64,000 nt of DNA from the NCBI GenBank assembly GCA_014529385.2, contig CM043951.1, forward strand, positions 108,972,469 through 109,036,468, given 5' to 3'. The DNA comes from Adiantum capillus-veneris. Lineage: Eukaryota; Streptophyta; Polypodiopsida; Polypodiales; Pteridaceae. The position numbers and the translations under genes are program-made. The notes under the pieces are model-generated. The model did not search any database. It saw only the letters and a program-made list of their open reading frames with translations, and was not told the origin of the DNA. Below are positions 21,304-33,727 of the stretch, one piece after another (position 1 is the first letter of the stretch; every line of letters starts with the position of its first letter).

Positions 21304-22240
21304 TGTGAGGTATCCTCCCCGTTACCATAGCTGTTTGGCAATAGGAGGGTACCTGACACGTTGCTAGTTGAGAAAGCATAGTCACATAGACAAGATTTCT
21401 ACTAGACAGACTCTCGTTACCAAGTAACTTGAATCCGATCCATTGAAAAGGTTTCCTAGCCCTGTATCACGGGGAAAGCATGGAATAGCACAATAATCTA
21501 ATGTTCCTAACTCTCACCTTCCAAAAGAGAGAAAATCCAAATACCTTTTTTCCCATAGCTTTTAAGGGCACGTATATTTGGGACTTTTTGACTCTTGGCA
21601 CAATGAGTCTCTACTTTCACTTCTCTTAATAAGAGGGAGTAGAGAGTTTCTCGACTAATTGAGACCACCCATCCTTGAGTGAAAACCTGAGCCAGTCCCC
21701 ACTTTCCACCCCACAGTCACACTTTTTAGCTTGTTTTCCAATTACTACCACATGATTGTTCATACACAAAGTTCCTTTTTATGGTTCCCATCACAAGTTT
21801 GTTAAAACATCCGTTTAAACATGATCAAAGCGGCACCAAAACAATCTTTTCTAGAAGAAAAACAACATACAACCCTTCTTCAATAAAATATCCCAATCCC
21901 AAGAGTTCACTCCTCTTGGCGAGAGTTTATAGCTTGCGGTGTCTTCAATTGCCCGTACAACTAAATTGTCGTGCAATCTGAGCACAAACCCACAATGACT
22001 AACTCGCAACCTGGACACAAACTCACAAGTAATATCTTGCATTCTAGGCACAAACCCACAAGATGTGTGCACCCATATGCACTACTTTAGCGTTCACTCT
22101 GCTAAGCCCTCCTCCCTGGACATCAAAGGGAGTTTTGACTATATCGGTATAGGATTTTGAATGAAGAAGATTCGAGAGTTTTCCTACTAAGCAAACATTG
22201 TTTCCTACTTCAGACAATATATCCTCAAACAATCCTTCCA
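21304..22240 (-). repeat. G1 LTR, partly delimited
   Basis: The inner edge is TGTGAGG on the plus strand (CA end of the LTR on the minus strand) next to the primer site. A TATA-like TATAAATA lies at about 22231-22238 on the minus strand, so the LTR extends at least that far. The outer edge was not found. Confidence 0.5.
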
Positions 22241-23928
22241 TATTTATACAACTTAAAGAAAATTAACAAGTTTAATTGATGCAGTTTCAAATTGGGACTG
22301 ACCCAATGTTTAGGTAGTTTTCTTCTTCATAATTACTCATGATGCATTGAGCAAAAAAGAAGTTTTTCATGAGCAATAACATCACTTCATGGGATAAGTG
22401 GCACATCCTCATTCATTGGGGCTTTCCTTTGCCTTTACCATCACTGATTTCGGCTTCGTGATCGTGTGGTCCCCATAGCGAGTTCTCTTGGGTCCCATCC
22501 CACTACTAGATACTTAACTTAACTTGAGAAGTTGTAAGCTAAAGTATAAGAATCCAATGGAAGTAGGGTAAATGATTATGAATGTTTTAATTCAAAAACA
22601 TATATGGTTATTCCACACATCAAACCAAAAACATGTGCTTGCTTAATCCTGCCATAATCTTATGATAAACATGCGTTATAACCCATCCACTAATCAAATG
22701 ATTAATCACTTATATCTACTTGCAAGAACAATCCATTATTTTAGTAGGACAAAATTCTTGAATATGATTAGCTAATTCATGCAAGCATCTAGGTTACATT
22801 GATGAAGAATTTTCCATGCAGTCAACACAATTGATTATGTAATCGAACAGTTGGACCTTCATTACTTTGTAATGTAGAGAAATTACCATAAAATAGGTAT
22901 AATGATTGTTGATTTCAAATTGAAGATATGTAAATAAGAGTATAGCATTTGATAATAGAGTAGCAATTGGAAAGGATTCCAATTGAACAATAATATGGTA
23001 GTAATAAAAAAGTATTCCAATTGAATAAAAATATGGCAGCAATTGGAAAGGATTCCAATTGAGAGAAGAGATTGATAATAACTTGATTAATAAGTATATT
23101 TACATTACCCAAATGTGCTTTGGAGTTATTGATCTCTCAAAACTTCGATGTGGTAGTCACCAAGTTGTTTGTCACAGCAACAGAGGTCCCTTCTCCCAAG
23201 TGTGTTTAAGTGTGTGTAAAATTGAGTGTAAATGCCTTTTGTATAGAGGTTTGGAGGTGTCTGTTGCCCAAATCAGCCCCATACCTCCCTAGCTCGCCCC
23301 CTCTTTCTAAAAGTATGAGTAGAGGTGTCACAAGATCCTACTTAGCCATTAGAGGTGTCCCAATTTACCCAATTGAGTGATACACCTCATGTAGTGCCCC
23401 CATGCTTATAGTCAATCATACCATAAGAGATGGGCCCATGGCTATGGTTCATTTATGGGCATCCATGGACATACATACACATGCACATATACATACCTTA
23501 GAATTTAGGAATTAATTTATTAACACTAGGATGAAAATTAATTGTTTAGAGTGATCTTAGCTTATCAGAATTTAATTGAAAGTTGTTATAAAAAGACGAG
23601 CTTGAGGATGACAAGCTAAGGTGTCAGAAGTACACACCTCCTATATTTAGTAATTTTCGGAGCAAGTAGCTATTTTTATGGAAATTTAGGACGAGGTAGA
23701 TTTGGATGAGACGGTCGCGTCTAGGTGGGTGCAAGAAACTCAAAACTTACTATGTTTGGACAAAGGTGACAAAAAAGTTAAAGTTTTATTTTTGAAAAGC
23801 TTACATCAATATATTCATCACTAGTACATCAAAGGTGAAACTACCAAAAATAGAAACTTTCTATTTATAACCAAACTGGCCTATTAATCCTTTACATCGG
23901 AATCCCATCTGCAAGGGTATCAGAGACC
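22241..23928. other. intergenic, outer part of G1 LTR or flank, no gene
   Basis: I see no coding region. At 22950-23065 the motif CAATTGGAAAGGATTCCAATTG, an inverted repeat with 8-bp arms, occurs twice with degenerate versions between. The rest is AT-rich unique-looking sequence. Confidence 0.4.
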
Positions 23929-24417
23929 TTACACAACAGCACGGGGCAATATCATGCCACAGTGCTGGACATTAGTAGATGTTGCTTCCTCTAGCATTGT
24001 TTGTAAAGTCGGCTTGCTTCCTATCTGGTCCTTGTAGATCTTTGCCGCATCAGGATCTTTGAAGAGGGGATGGGCCATTGAAACTTGTTTCACATTTGCA
24101 AAATGTCCTTCAACTATTTGGGGTGCTTGCAGGTGAAAGATAGAATAGTCCCTAAGTAAGTGTAGGACAGGAGGACATGTAGTATCATCCAAGTGTACAG
24201 TTGAGGGCTCTGCACTTGAAGGAGGAGGTACATCCTCTTCTATCCTAGGACATTTAGAAGAGCCTTCAACCCTATCCTTGCTCTTCAATTCTGAATGTAG
24301 TTGTGACACAAGATGCATTCGCTCTATGATTCCAGGTTTGGCTTTGATTTCTTGATGAATCATACTCTCAAAGCTTCTAGTGACTTGGCCCAATAATTGC
24401 TTTATTGTGTTATGCAT
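23929..24417 (-). CDS. hypothetical protein, 162 aa
   Basis: A true ATG at 24417 opens 162 codons. The product begins MHNTIKQLLGQVTRSFESMI, is charged in its first 60 residues, has a Pro/Ser stretch (VPPPSSAEPS), and ends in a helical acidic segment. I recognise no domain. It lies directly beside the ~63-bp minisatellite, and no exon partners were found. It could be a fragment of a transposon gag or of a host gene. Coding status is uncertain. Confidence 0.3.
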   Translation of the reverse strand: MHNTIKQLLGQVTRSFESMIHQEIKAKPGIIERMHLVSQLHSELKSKDRVEGSSKCPRIEEDVPPPSSAEPSTVHLDDTTCPPVLHLLRDYSIFHLQAPQIVEGHFANVKQVSMAHPLFKDPDAAKIYKDQIGSKPTLQTMLEEATSTNVQHCGMILPRAVV

Positions 24418-24429
24418 GACTCCATTAGT

Positions 24430-25125
24430 GCGCAGATCTAGGTCAATGCGACGTGGTGGTCAGCAACAGCCAAAGATGAAGAATCTATTACAACGAATCT
24501 CCCTGCAGTGCGACGTGGTACTCAGCAGCAACCTGGGATGAAGAATTTAAACTACCTAACCCCTCCTTGCAGTGCAACATGGTGGTCAACAGCAACCACA
24601 GACGGGGAATCTATTAAACCCAATCAACCTGCAGTGCGATGCAGTGGTCAACAACAACTTGGAATGAAGGATTTAAAATACCTAACCCCTCCCTGCAGTG
24701 CGACATGGTGGTCAACAACAACCAAGAACAAAGGATTTAAAATACATAACCCCTCCCTGCAGTGCGACATGGTAGTCAGCAACAGCAAGAGATGGGGAAT
24801 TTATTAAATCCAATCAACCCACACTGCGACGCGGTGGTCAACAACAGCTAGGAAAGAAGGATATAAAATACCTAACCTCTCCCTACAGTGCAACGTGGTG
24901 GTAAAAGCAACAACCAGTGATGTGAAATCTATTAAATCCAATCTTCCTGTAGTGAGACGCGATGGTTAGCAACAACCAAGAATAAAGGATTTGAAATGCA
25001 TAACCCCTCCCTGCAGTGCGACACAGTGGTCAACAATAGTCAGAGACGAGGAATCTATTAAAACCAATCTTCCTATAGTGCAACACGGTGGTTAGCAACA
25101 ACCATGAACAAAGGATGTAAGATAG
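24430..25125. repeat. ~63-bp minisatellite, left part
   Basis: About eleven diverged units begin CTGCAGTGCGACATGGTGG and carry TCAACAACAACCAAG. Two unit types alternate: one with AAAGGATTTAAAATAC and CCTAACCCCTCC, the other with GGGGAATCTATTAAA and CCAATC. The period is about 62-66 bp. The array is interrupted at 25126 by a 2690-bp insertion and resumes at 27816. Confidence 0.85.
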
Positions 25126-27490
25126 TGATAGCCGTTTTTTCGGCTCTTTGTAATTGCCACAGTGAGTTACCTCACCCTACCAAAATCACCCAAACACTGT
25201 GGCTATCCCTACCATTTCACTGTACATAGGCGTGCGTGAGTCACGGGACTTTTCCCATATCTTCTTAAAAACCCTCAGCTAGCTAGTCACTGGGCTAGGT
25301 GAGCCAAAAAAAATAAAAATAATAAAAAAATAAAAGTATATTATGGCCTCTTTGTGTGTAAATATTTCATTGTATATATGGCCTAAATATAGGGATTTTT
25401 TATAATTATTTTGGTATTTTATTTAAATATTTCTACTTAGGTGTGTGTTTTATTAAACCTATGTACACCTTCTTTCATCCTCTTACACCATAATTTTATT
25501 TTTTTGCCAATATGTACATACTCTAACCTCATATTTTTCCTTTATACAAATCACTCCCACATTTTCACCCTTACCCTCGTGAAAACAAAAAATTGATTTC
25601 TACTCATTGGTTACTTTTATTATATTATTTACTTGCATACATTTTCCTCTTTCACCCAAAATAATTCAAGGAGGGACCATATCATATGATTCCAATATCT
25701 TTCCATATCCATAACTCCTCCATATTTTTATTATTATTTTTACTCATTATTCTAACACCATGTGCTCATTGAGCTAAAGTCCATGAATAGTCCATACACT
25801 AGTCCCACCATGTATCTATTTCTTATTTCACCAATAATCCTCCTCCATGCATGGGTCAAGGGCAACTTGAATGCTTTGTATTATAATATGACAAAGGAGG
25901 GGCTCACTCTTGGATGCATTGTACAAATTCAACAAAGGAGGGGACCACTAAAAGACTTTTGCAGGCCTAAAAAACAGGCTTTTTGGTGAGAATTTTGGCA
26001 CCTATCTCCACTCCGAATTTGGAGCGGTGGTCAAAAGAGAAAATGTAGCCCACGCTCTGAATAATCACCCCAAATGTTTTCATGATTTTTGGATCTACCA
26101 GCTGTGAGCTATGATTTTTTTAGTGGACCCCAGTTTTTCCATGCTATGCAGCCACACTCTCTCTTCCACTTTATCATTTTCCTCTTTCACACACACTTCT
26201 CCACTCATCATCCCCATCTCTCTCACCACTCCTCTCTGCACACTACTCACCTTCTCCTCAACCTTGAAGAATAAGAGAAACCATGGTGAACTCATACCTC
26301 CCACACACAATTCCATTCCAAAATTGACCACCTAGTCTCATTTTTCCTCCTCCAAATTACCCATATCTATCAAAAAACCACAAAATTCAGCCTCTTCTCT
26401 TAAAAGACAGCATCATGGTGGTTGATTACTCAGCTTCAATTACCTTGTCTCTCAAGGAAGGTCAAGAGTGGAGAAAAAATGTACCGTCAAAGCTAGTGGA
26501 CCGTCAACAAGCGTCAAAATTGGCCCTACTCAAGACACTTGGAGCATCAACCTTGTAAGAAATCCACCTTTTCTTACCTCTTAAGAGTTTTTCTTCCTTA
26601 TTTGTATCCTACATGGATACTCCCATTGTAAATATCCAATTCCATTTGTAAATTAATACTAACTCTACTAACACTAACCCACTATGAAAAGTCCTATCAC
26701 CTCCATTTCTCTCCTCTCTCTTTCCCCACCAACTTCTTGATAATTCCAAGCAAAAGAAATTAGATAAATTGCTGAAAATCTAACCCAACCATGGTTAGAG
26801 GAGTAACCCTAGCCTTCAAAATTGCTATAAAAGGAGGGTGTAGCTAGCATAAAAGGGGGAGCCATAAGCAAGAGCACTATGCTATAGCTTGAGAAGCCAA
26901 GCTCAACCTCTCTAGAAGGAGCTCTTGAGTGGAAGCTCATTGTCTTATGCATGTGCATGTGTTGTAATAGGGGATTAGCAAGGGAAATCTATGCCATTGT
27001 AAGAGAGAGAGTGATCATTCAATTGAGAGTAGGAAATCTATCATTCTCCTACTAGTGTAAGCCCAACATTCACTGAATCAAGGAGGGTGGATTTGGACTA
27101 ATCTTGGATATTTTGTCTCCCTTCCAACGTGAAGTAATGGACAACAATGATGCGTAAGTGTCTTGTTTTTTTTTTAAGTTCTTGATAGCTTGTCTTTGGT
27201 GTTGTCATCAATCTAGCCATAAATCCCACATACTGTAAGAGGGCGACAGGGTGGAGAGGACTCCCCTGGCCTTAAGACAGTGATTGGGGTGGCTTTTCTA
27301 GTGATGTGTTGTGGTGAAATTTACGCAAGCTATGTTGAACAAGTACTAATCTCACTTTGATTTGTCATGACAGATTTGTAAGAAGGTATTAATGCAACAA
27401 GCACCCCCTCCTCCTTTCTCTCTCTTTCTTAAATATATAGTTGTGTTTGCTTGATCATCGCCAATACGTTTCAAAGCAGCCCGAGCACTA

Positions 27491-27540
<50 letters not shown>

Positions 27541-27815
27541 TATCTCTCTCTCTCGTGTTTTAGTGTGTGAGAGTATTCCATTGGTGTTAGGGTTAGTGTA
27601 ATTCCTTGCTTGTTTGTGGGTTGCTCTAACGATTCTCCTCTTTTGCGTCCTAGTTCGCTCTTAAACTAGGTGGTGCCCCTTGTGTAGTTGGGATTTGGCG
27701 GTGGGTTTATTGTTTTGGTTTGTGTTGTGTTGTGCCCCAGCCCCATTGAGCAGCACGGGAGCCTTGAAGGGTGTCTAGAGGCCACTCTTCTTGTTGCCCG
27801 CCCCGGACCGCCTCA
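25126..27815 (+). mobile_element. probable solo LTR, 2690 bp, inside the minisatellite
   Basis: The segment begins TGATAGCC and ends CCGCCTCA. It is flanked by ATAG at 25122-25125 and 27816-27819. Removing it and one ATAG restores a minisatellite unit of exactly the expected length (26 bp over the junction). It has no long ORF. A TATA-like TATAAAA lies at 26826-26832 with about 980 bp downstream, the layout of U3-R-U5. No internal repeat of the ends is seen, so I call it a solo LTR rather than a whole element. It contains CT(A)-rich microsatellites at 27490-27555. Orientation is set by the TATA box. Confidence 0.65.
26826..26832 (+). promoter_or_regulatory. TATA box within the solo LTR
   Basis: GCTATAAAAGGAGGG is a strong TATA context in a TG...CA unit. 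It is the main reason for reading the insert as an LTR on the plus strand. Confidence 0.5.
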
Positions 27816-28060
27816 ATAGATAACCCCTCCCTGCAATGCGACACGGTGATTAGTAACAACCAAAGACGGGGAATCTAATTGCACATCCTAAGCTACTCCT
27901 TGTAGTATGACACGGAGGTCAGCAACAGTCAATGACAAAGCGTCTAAAGTTTAAACCCCCCTTGCAGTGTGTCACAAGGGTCAACACAACCAAGGACAAG
28001 TGTCTAAGCTTTCTCTCTCTTTGCAGTGTGACACAGGGGTCAACACAATCAGAGGGTCCT
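27816..28060. repeat. ~63-bp minisatellite, right part
   Basis: About four further units (CCTGCAATGCGACACGGTG and related) continue the array of 24430-25125 beyond the inserted LTR. Confidence 0.8.
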
Positions 28061-30100
28061 AACCTGCAAACTAACACTGAGGTGTGAGCAATGCTCCACA
28101 ACAACAGTGCTAGCAAATACAAATTCAAAGAACAAAACAAACTCATCCATAGTGTTTTAGACGTCTGATTGATTCCCTGCCAGATGCATGTGCATTGCTC
28201 CGACCTACGGGTCCAAACACTGATAACTTGAACTCCAACATAAGGGTCCAAATTACTTATAGTAGGGAGCACTCCTTGCCCTTCTCTTTCACTCACAAGC
28301 CTCTCTCTGGCTGAAGCTAGTGGTGACACTGACACTTTGACTAGAAATCTGACGTCGAGGCCACTGTGGCCATTGCTACGTGTGCCAAGCCGATCTCCTC
28401 TGTCAAATATTTATGACCGTAATCTCTGTCGAGATTTCCTTAATCTTTGTCTATCTGTGAGTTCCTCCTTTTGCCTTTGGCTTCAAACTCTTGAGCAAAA
28501 CAAAGCGTCGAGTCACATTCATAATAATTGTGGTCGTACCTCGTGGGTACCAAGGCAGCTAACTGAGTACTGGTACTGTCATCGTTGTCCAACTTGCCTT
28601 TGCTGCTGTCCTCTAGCAAACTCGTCCATTTGCTTTTGACTTCACAATCTCGAGCCAAACAATTTTCCAGGTTCCTTCAAAATTGTGACGATGCATAGGC
28701 CGCTAATTGGATGGTGGATCCTCTATGCACAATCACTTGTTGGTTTGGTCGATGTCGTTGAGGGCGCTCGAGCAAGGGGCGACCATGTTGAGTGTTTATA
28801 TATATGTATGTATATATATTTATTTATTTATTTATGTGCATATATGCATATAGTGTGTATGTATATACACACACACACAGTATACACACACACACACATA
28901 AATATTATGTAAATTAAACATGAACCCTAGTGGTAACTATTTGAGAAAATTGTGTTACCATATGGTAGTGTGTAAGAAAATCCAAGTTACCAAATGGTAA
29001 CTCCGACTCAAATGAAGTTATGATTGGTAACATTTTTTGGCTTTGGTTCCTTGGGCGTTACCAAATTTATATTGTGATTGTCATTTGAGAGATGATACAA
29101 TTTGAATACATTTTTGGCTCACAAATTATTGTTTTGATGGGATGTTCTTGAAAAATGTAGTCAAGATATCATAATTTGCTAAGTTGTCTATGCTATTAAC
29201 ACAAGCTAAGTGCTTAACGTATAGCAGTCCAGTCACCATATAAAGATCTACCACAAGTTGTAGTTCCATTTACGCTTTATATTTTCTCTTTTAGCCTCCG
29301 CTTTATTTCAATCTTATTGTGATAGACATCCTCCATCCTTCACTGAGGCTTAGATATATTGATGACAAGTTTAGATCGAGTCAAAGAGATCTCGGTACAT
29401 CCATCCATGCATGTGTTCCCGTGCTCGGTTTGATGAGAATCCAAGTACAGGCTAGCTTCTCGAATAGGACTCATAGTAGAGAAGCTCGAGGCAAGGGTGT
29501 TAATGGTATGATATGAGACAACTTGGTTCTACATCGCCTAAAACTTGGCTTCTACAAATCTTGTTGCTCTCTACATGGACATGAGTATTTGCAAGAACCA
29601 CCGTCTCTAAAACACTTTCAAGCTGCAAGACCTTGCCATTCATCGTCTTGGACTAAGTATCGAATGAAAACTCTAACTTCTCGCAAGAAAACTCAAGCAC
29701 TCGTCCATGCACAACATTCACGTCTTCTCAAGGTCAGGGAAATAGATGAACTACTCCCATCCAATATCAAAGAGGTGTGCAAGATTTACCGCTAAGCTAT
29801 GCATTTAAGCTTTCACCTTCCGTAAAGGGGTGGGGATTTGGCATGATATATTACCTTGATCGCACCCTAAATGCGACTCAAGTACTCAAGAAATAGTTGC
29901 AACCCTTGGATCTATGGGCGCCACATGCATATCCTTGAAAATGTCATAAATTTTCATGTGGGGTAGTTGAACCTTAGCGTCACTATTTTGGTTGTACATC
30001 AAAAAATAAGAGCTGGATTTTTGAGATAGAAAGCTGGGGCCAATCTCTCTCTCTTCTACATGTTTGTATCCACTTCTAGCTTGAGAGAGACAAAGAATCA
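28061..30100. other. intergenic, no gene recognised
   Basis: Short open frames occur on both strands without protein-like character or family resemblance. TA/TG/CA microsatellite sequence lies at about 28797-28903. The motif GGTAAC and its complement GTTACC recur between 28930 and 29060. Confidence 0.4.
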
Positions 30101-30349
30101 AGCCTCATAAAGGACCCCTTTGAATGGAGCAAAGCGTTGTGTGATAGGTTGGTCCCCCTTGTGAAGTCTCAATGTAACAAGAACTTCCCTCAAGCTATCA
30201 TAGTGTAGACTCGGATCCCTGTCAAGATCCAGATAATGGGGGAAGAAATCATGGACCTTGTCACCCAAGTAATGGATCTCATAAAAGTATTCCGAGAAAG
30301 CAACGAGAGGCTCCATGGCTAGCACAAGTAAGAACAAGAAGGCTTGCAT
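30101..30349 (-). CDS. hypothetical secreted-type ORF or exon, about 83 aa
   Basis: ATG at 30349 is followed by a hydrophobic start (MQAFLFLLVLAMEPLVAF) that resembles a signal peptide. The sequence then becomes soluble (YFYEIHYLGDKVHDFFPHYL). The frame ends in TGA at about 30098-30100. A second frame, 30101-29886, continues with balanced composition, which could mean a frameshift or a short intron. No family is recognised. Confidence 0.28.
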
Positions 30350-30400
30350 GCAAGGAGGCTATAAGCACAAAATGAAAGTGACTAAGGAGCCGCTTTTATG

Positions 30401-30427
30401 CCCCCCCCCCCCCCCCCCCCCCCCCCC
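30401..30427. repeat. poly-C tract of 27
   Basis: An uninterrupted run of 27 C residues stands alone in unique-looking sequence. Such runs are prone to length error in assemblies. Confidence 0.9.
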
Positions 30428-31649
30428 AAACCCACAAAAAGAAAAGAAAAAAAAACATATGTTGGATCAATAGGCAAAACCGTACACCACTCACTTACCT
30501 ATACATGGTAACCCCATTAAAAATAAACAATTTGGCACAAATACGAAGGAAAATTGAAATAATCACTTTCCCTCTCTCTATCTTATCAACATTGAGCATG
30601 TACAACTCAAACCTTTTCTTGCACGAAAGAGATTAACTTAAATACAGCATTTTAGATAGTGCCACATAAGTGCACTAAAACAAGATTGGACATGCAAAAC
30701 AATAAAGCTATTGTACATGTGAAAGAGACAATGTGCATTACAAAACCAAAACGACGTCCGCCACCTTGACAATTCGTGAATCTTCATGCACATCTCCATA
30801 TTTTCTATAACCAAAACAATATTTATCAATACAAAAGTGACTAGGATTAAAGAAGAGAGATTTAACCTCTTGAAACAACAACAACCTTAAATAGAAGCGA
30901 AGAAAAAAAAATACACGTAGAAATATTTCTTTTTCAAAGGTTAAGTGTAATTCCTATATATTTTCACATGACAAGAAGCTAGGCAATGCTCTCCACTCCA
31001 GCACATCACTTATGAGAGAGAACCTAATAGAAAGCTTTTCAGGTTGCCCTATGATCTTCTTCAACTTCACAATACAAAGAGAAAGACATTATCATGGTGA
31101 CAGGTGTCTACCTTTTCAAACTCAAAGGCTTCAGCAAACATCAAAGGATTGAAAATTTTTTCATCTACACTGATGTGAAGCTAATTTGTATACAAGGCCT
31201 AATATCATATCCAAAAATATGCAAAGAATAATTTTTCATTGAATTGGCCCAGAAAATGAAATGTCATGAACCTTCACCACTAATCTTATATGGAACCAAA
31301 AATACATTGTTTGGCAGAGCTACCCTATAGATCTCCCCTTCATCATCACTCAAATATGGAACCAACTCTTTAGGAAATCTGCTCGGCAAAGGTATTCACA
31401 AAATCCAAATAAGGCGAATGAGAGAAAGACACACACACACACAGATAGAGAGAGAGAGAGATTAATTAATTGTTGTTGCAGGCGAGAGTCACTCTTTCAT
31501 CAACAGAGAGAGGGGTGGTTCTGAACGCAATACACAAGTTTGAAGACATGCATAGTAAGATCATTGTCTTTATTTCATTACACCTATTTATTTCTATGGT
31601 TTGGTTCAACATTAAAGTTGCTTTATCTAATCAAGCTTTGTGTTTTTTT
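30428..31649. other. intergenic, no gene seen
   Basis: AT-rich sequence carries only short random frames. An (AC)n-(GA)n stretch lies near 31430-31460. Confidence 0.45.
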
Positions 31650-32272
31650 TTTGTTCTTTCGGATGGAGGCTTGTAGACAGTGTATGTTGTGGAGATACAT
31701 ACGGGATTTTGTATTGTCTTGAGAATGCCTCAAAGATGTTACATGCATACAGATAGCTCTGGCACATGGGAACTGCCTAACTGCCTCTATGTGCTCACTA
31801 TACGATACAAGTATTAGAATGTACTAATTTTTATTTCCTTGCAATGTTAGCTTATAATTTTTTGTATGCAAATGGACACGACTTCGTGAGAATCAACCTT
31901 AGCAAACGAGATTAGTATCTTCAGACAAGCGAAAGAAAAGGCAGAAGAAGAGTTTTTCTTTATAAAATTCTCATATGTATTTTGGTTTTTGTTAGAATTG
32001 GCAGATTTTTTTCTTGCAAAATTCTTAGCTCAGACCATCACGAATTCTCTAAAGACTCCTCTCTAAAGCAAAGGTGCTTCCGCCGCAAAGTGTGAATCGA
32101 ACCTTAGTAAAGTGTATAATGTTTACATGTATAGTGGTTGGAAAATTTCTGCTTGTAGAGAAGGCCAAAAAGGCTTTCTTTCTTTCTCTCAACTACTGCA
32201 AGAATCAATTATCAACTGTTTGGATGATCTGCTCAGTGACGATTTCTGCAGATAACAAAATAAGATCAAATA

Positions 32273-32348
<76 letters not shown>

Positions 32349-33090
32349 TCTTTGGTATGCGAATAAAATCATGCAATGACTGTTGCGATCTTCTCAGTAA
32401 AGATTTTAAAGATAAGAAAATAAGATCAGAGAGAGAGAGAGAGAGAGAGAGAGACCTTAAGTATGCATCTAATACTTATCAAACTACTTGCAAATTAAAA
32501 ATAGACTTTAGAAAAATGAGCAAAGAGAACAATTGCACACCCTTGTCGAGGACCATGGTAGAGAGAAAGAAAGCCTTTTTGGCCATATCTACTAGCAAGA
32601 ATTTTCCAACCACTATACATGTAAATATTATACACTTCTTCTAAGGCTCGGTTCAGACGCTGCGGTGGAAACAGCTTTGCTTCAAAGTGGACTCTGCAGA
32701 GAATTCGCCTTGGTCTGAGCTAAAAAATTTGCAAGAGAAAAAATTATCCATTCCAACAAAAAACAAATTACATAAGACAGTTTTATAAAGAATGCACCTC
32801 GTCCTCTGCCTTTTCGTTGGATTGTCTGAACATACTAATCTCATCCGCAAAGGTTGGTTCTCGCGAAGTCATGTCCACCTCCACACAAAAAATTATAAGC
32901 TAACATTGAAAAAAATAAAACTTAGTCTATTTTGATACTTTGTCTCTTATAGTCAACACATAGAGGCGGCCAGTCTCCCATGTGTCAGAGCTACAATGCA
33001 TGTAATACCTCTGAAACATCCTCAAAATTGTACACAATCCCGAGTGTATCTCTACGACATACACTCTCTGCAAGCCTGCGTCCGAAAAGA
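31650..33090. repeat. large inverted repeat: ~540-bp arms, 366-bp loop
   Basis: Arms 31650-32190 and 32557-33090 are reverse complements at about 80%, judged by eye (about 83% over one 110-bp sample). Long exact blocks include AATGTTAGCTTATAATTTTT near 31845 and its complement near 32900, and ACATGTATAGTGGTTGG at 32125 with its partner ending at 32622. Paired positions sum to a constant (64744-64747), so the arms are almost gap-free. The loop holds (GC)n and (GA)n tracts and a direct duplication (GATCTGCTCAGTGACGATTT-like at 32227 and 32388). No ORF is credible. It could be a foldback element or a source of hairpin RNA. Confidence 0.88.
32273..32346. repeat. (GC)6-(GA)n microsatellite in the hairpin loop
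   Basis: GCGCGCGCGCGC is followed by about 62 bp of pure GA. A second (GA)n tract of about 26 bp lies at 32428-32453. Both are in the loop of the inverted repeat. Confidence 0.95.
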
Positions 33091-33727
33091 CACTACGTAT
33101 TTGTACAAACCAAATAAGTCTAGAGTATTTACCTTATACTCCTTTCTACAAACGAATTTCTACTATCGGCAATTTGATTATTCCAATTTATGTAAGATCT
33201 TACACTAGAAGACCGAGCAACAAGATTGTAAGTGCTAGATGTGACTACAATACTACACTACCGTACAAAGTACTAAGTTTCATATCTAGAAGTAAATGAT
33301 CGAGGAATAAGAACAAAATAATAATGATTTCTTACAAGTTTTCTACAGGGATGCTACAAGTGAAGTGCTCCTTGCCATTGATAGCAGATTCTATGCATTC
33401 ACAATTGTTTTGAGCTCTCTTTATGAGTCTTTGAGAGCATATTTAGCTATGCCATATACGTTTTTGGGCATGATGTATAGATTATATAGATATGATAGCT
33501 CCTAATTGCATGCATCAATAGTTGATCGGCTTACACGCAAATAGATACATACAAGTTGAACACGGGTTCTAATGGGAGTTTTATGCATGTTTCATGTGCC
33601 TGTCAGAAAGGATTTTGTGTTATGAGCTCTCTTGAGAGTGTTATCCCCGAAGGAATCGGTCTTTGCTTGCACACATATTGGCGCTTCATTAGGTATATTT
33701 CTTGCACTTTGCAGTGACTCATTTGAT
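33091..33727. other. intergenic, no gene seen
   Basis: This flank of the inverted repeat has no coding signal. Weak complementarity to sequence left of 31650 may continue the repeat, but too poorly to call. Confidence 0.4.

Larger units (their letters stand above)
18931..22240 (-). mobile_element. G1: 5' part of a Ty3/gypsy element (LTR, primer site, leader, gag)
   Basis: On the minus strand the order is LTR (ending at 21304), a tRNA-Met primer site at 21290-21301, a ~1.1-kb leader and gag (20167 down to 19293), with a further fragment to 18931. No protease or pol follows before the CT tract at 18672, so the element is truncated. The leader holds a 101-codon ORF at 20657-20962 with no recognised function. 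Confidence 0.65.

Noticed and set aside
24508-24807. ORF with repeated PPCSATWW segments as a repeat protein gene
   Set aside because: It is the translation of the ~63-bp minisatellite; the frame is not maintained over the array and has no flanking signals.
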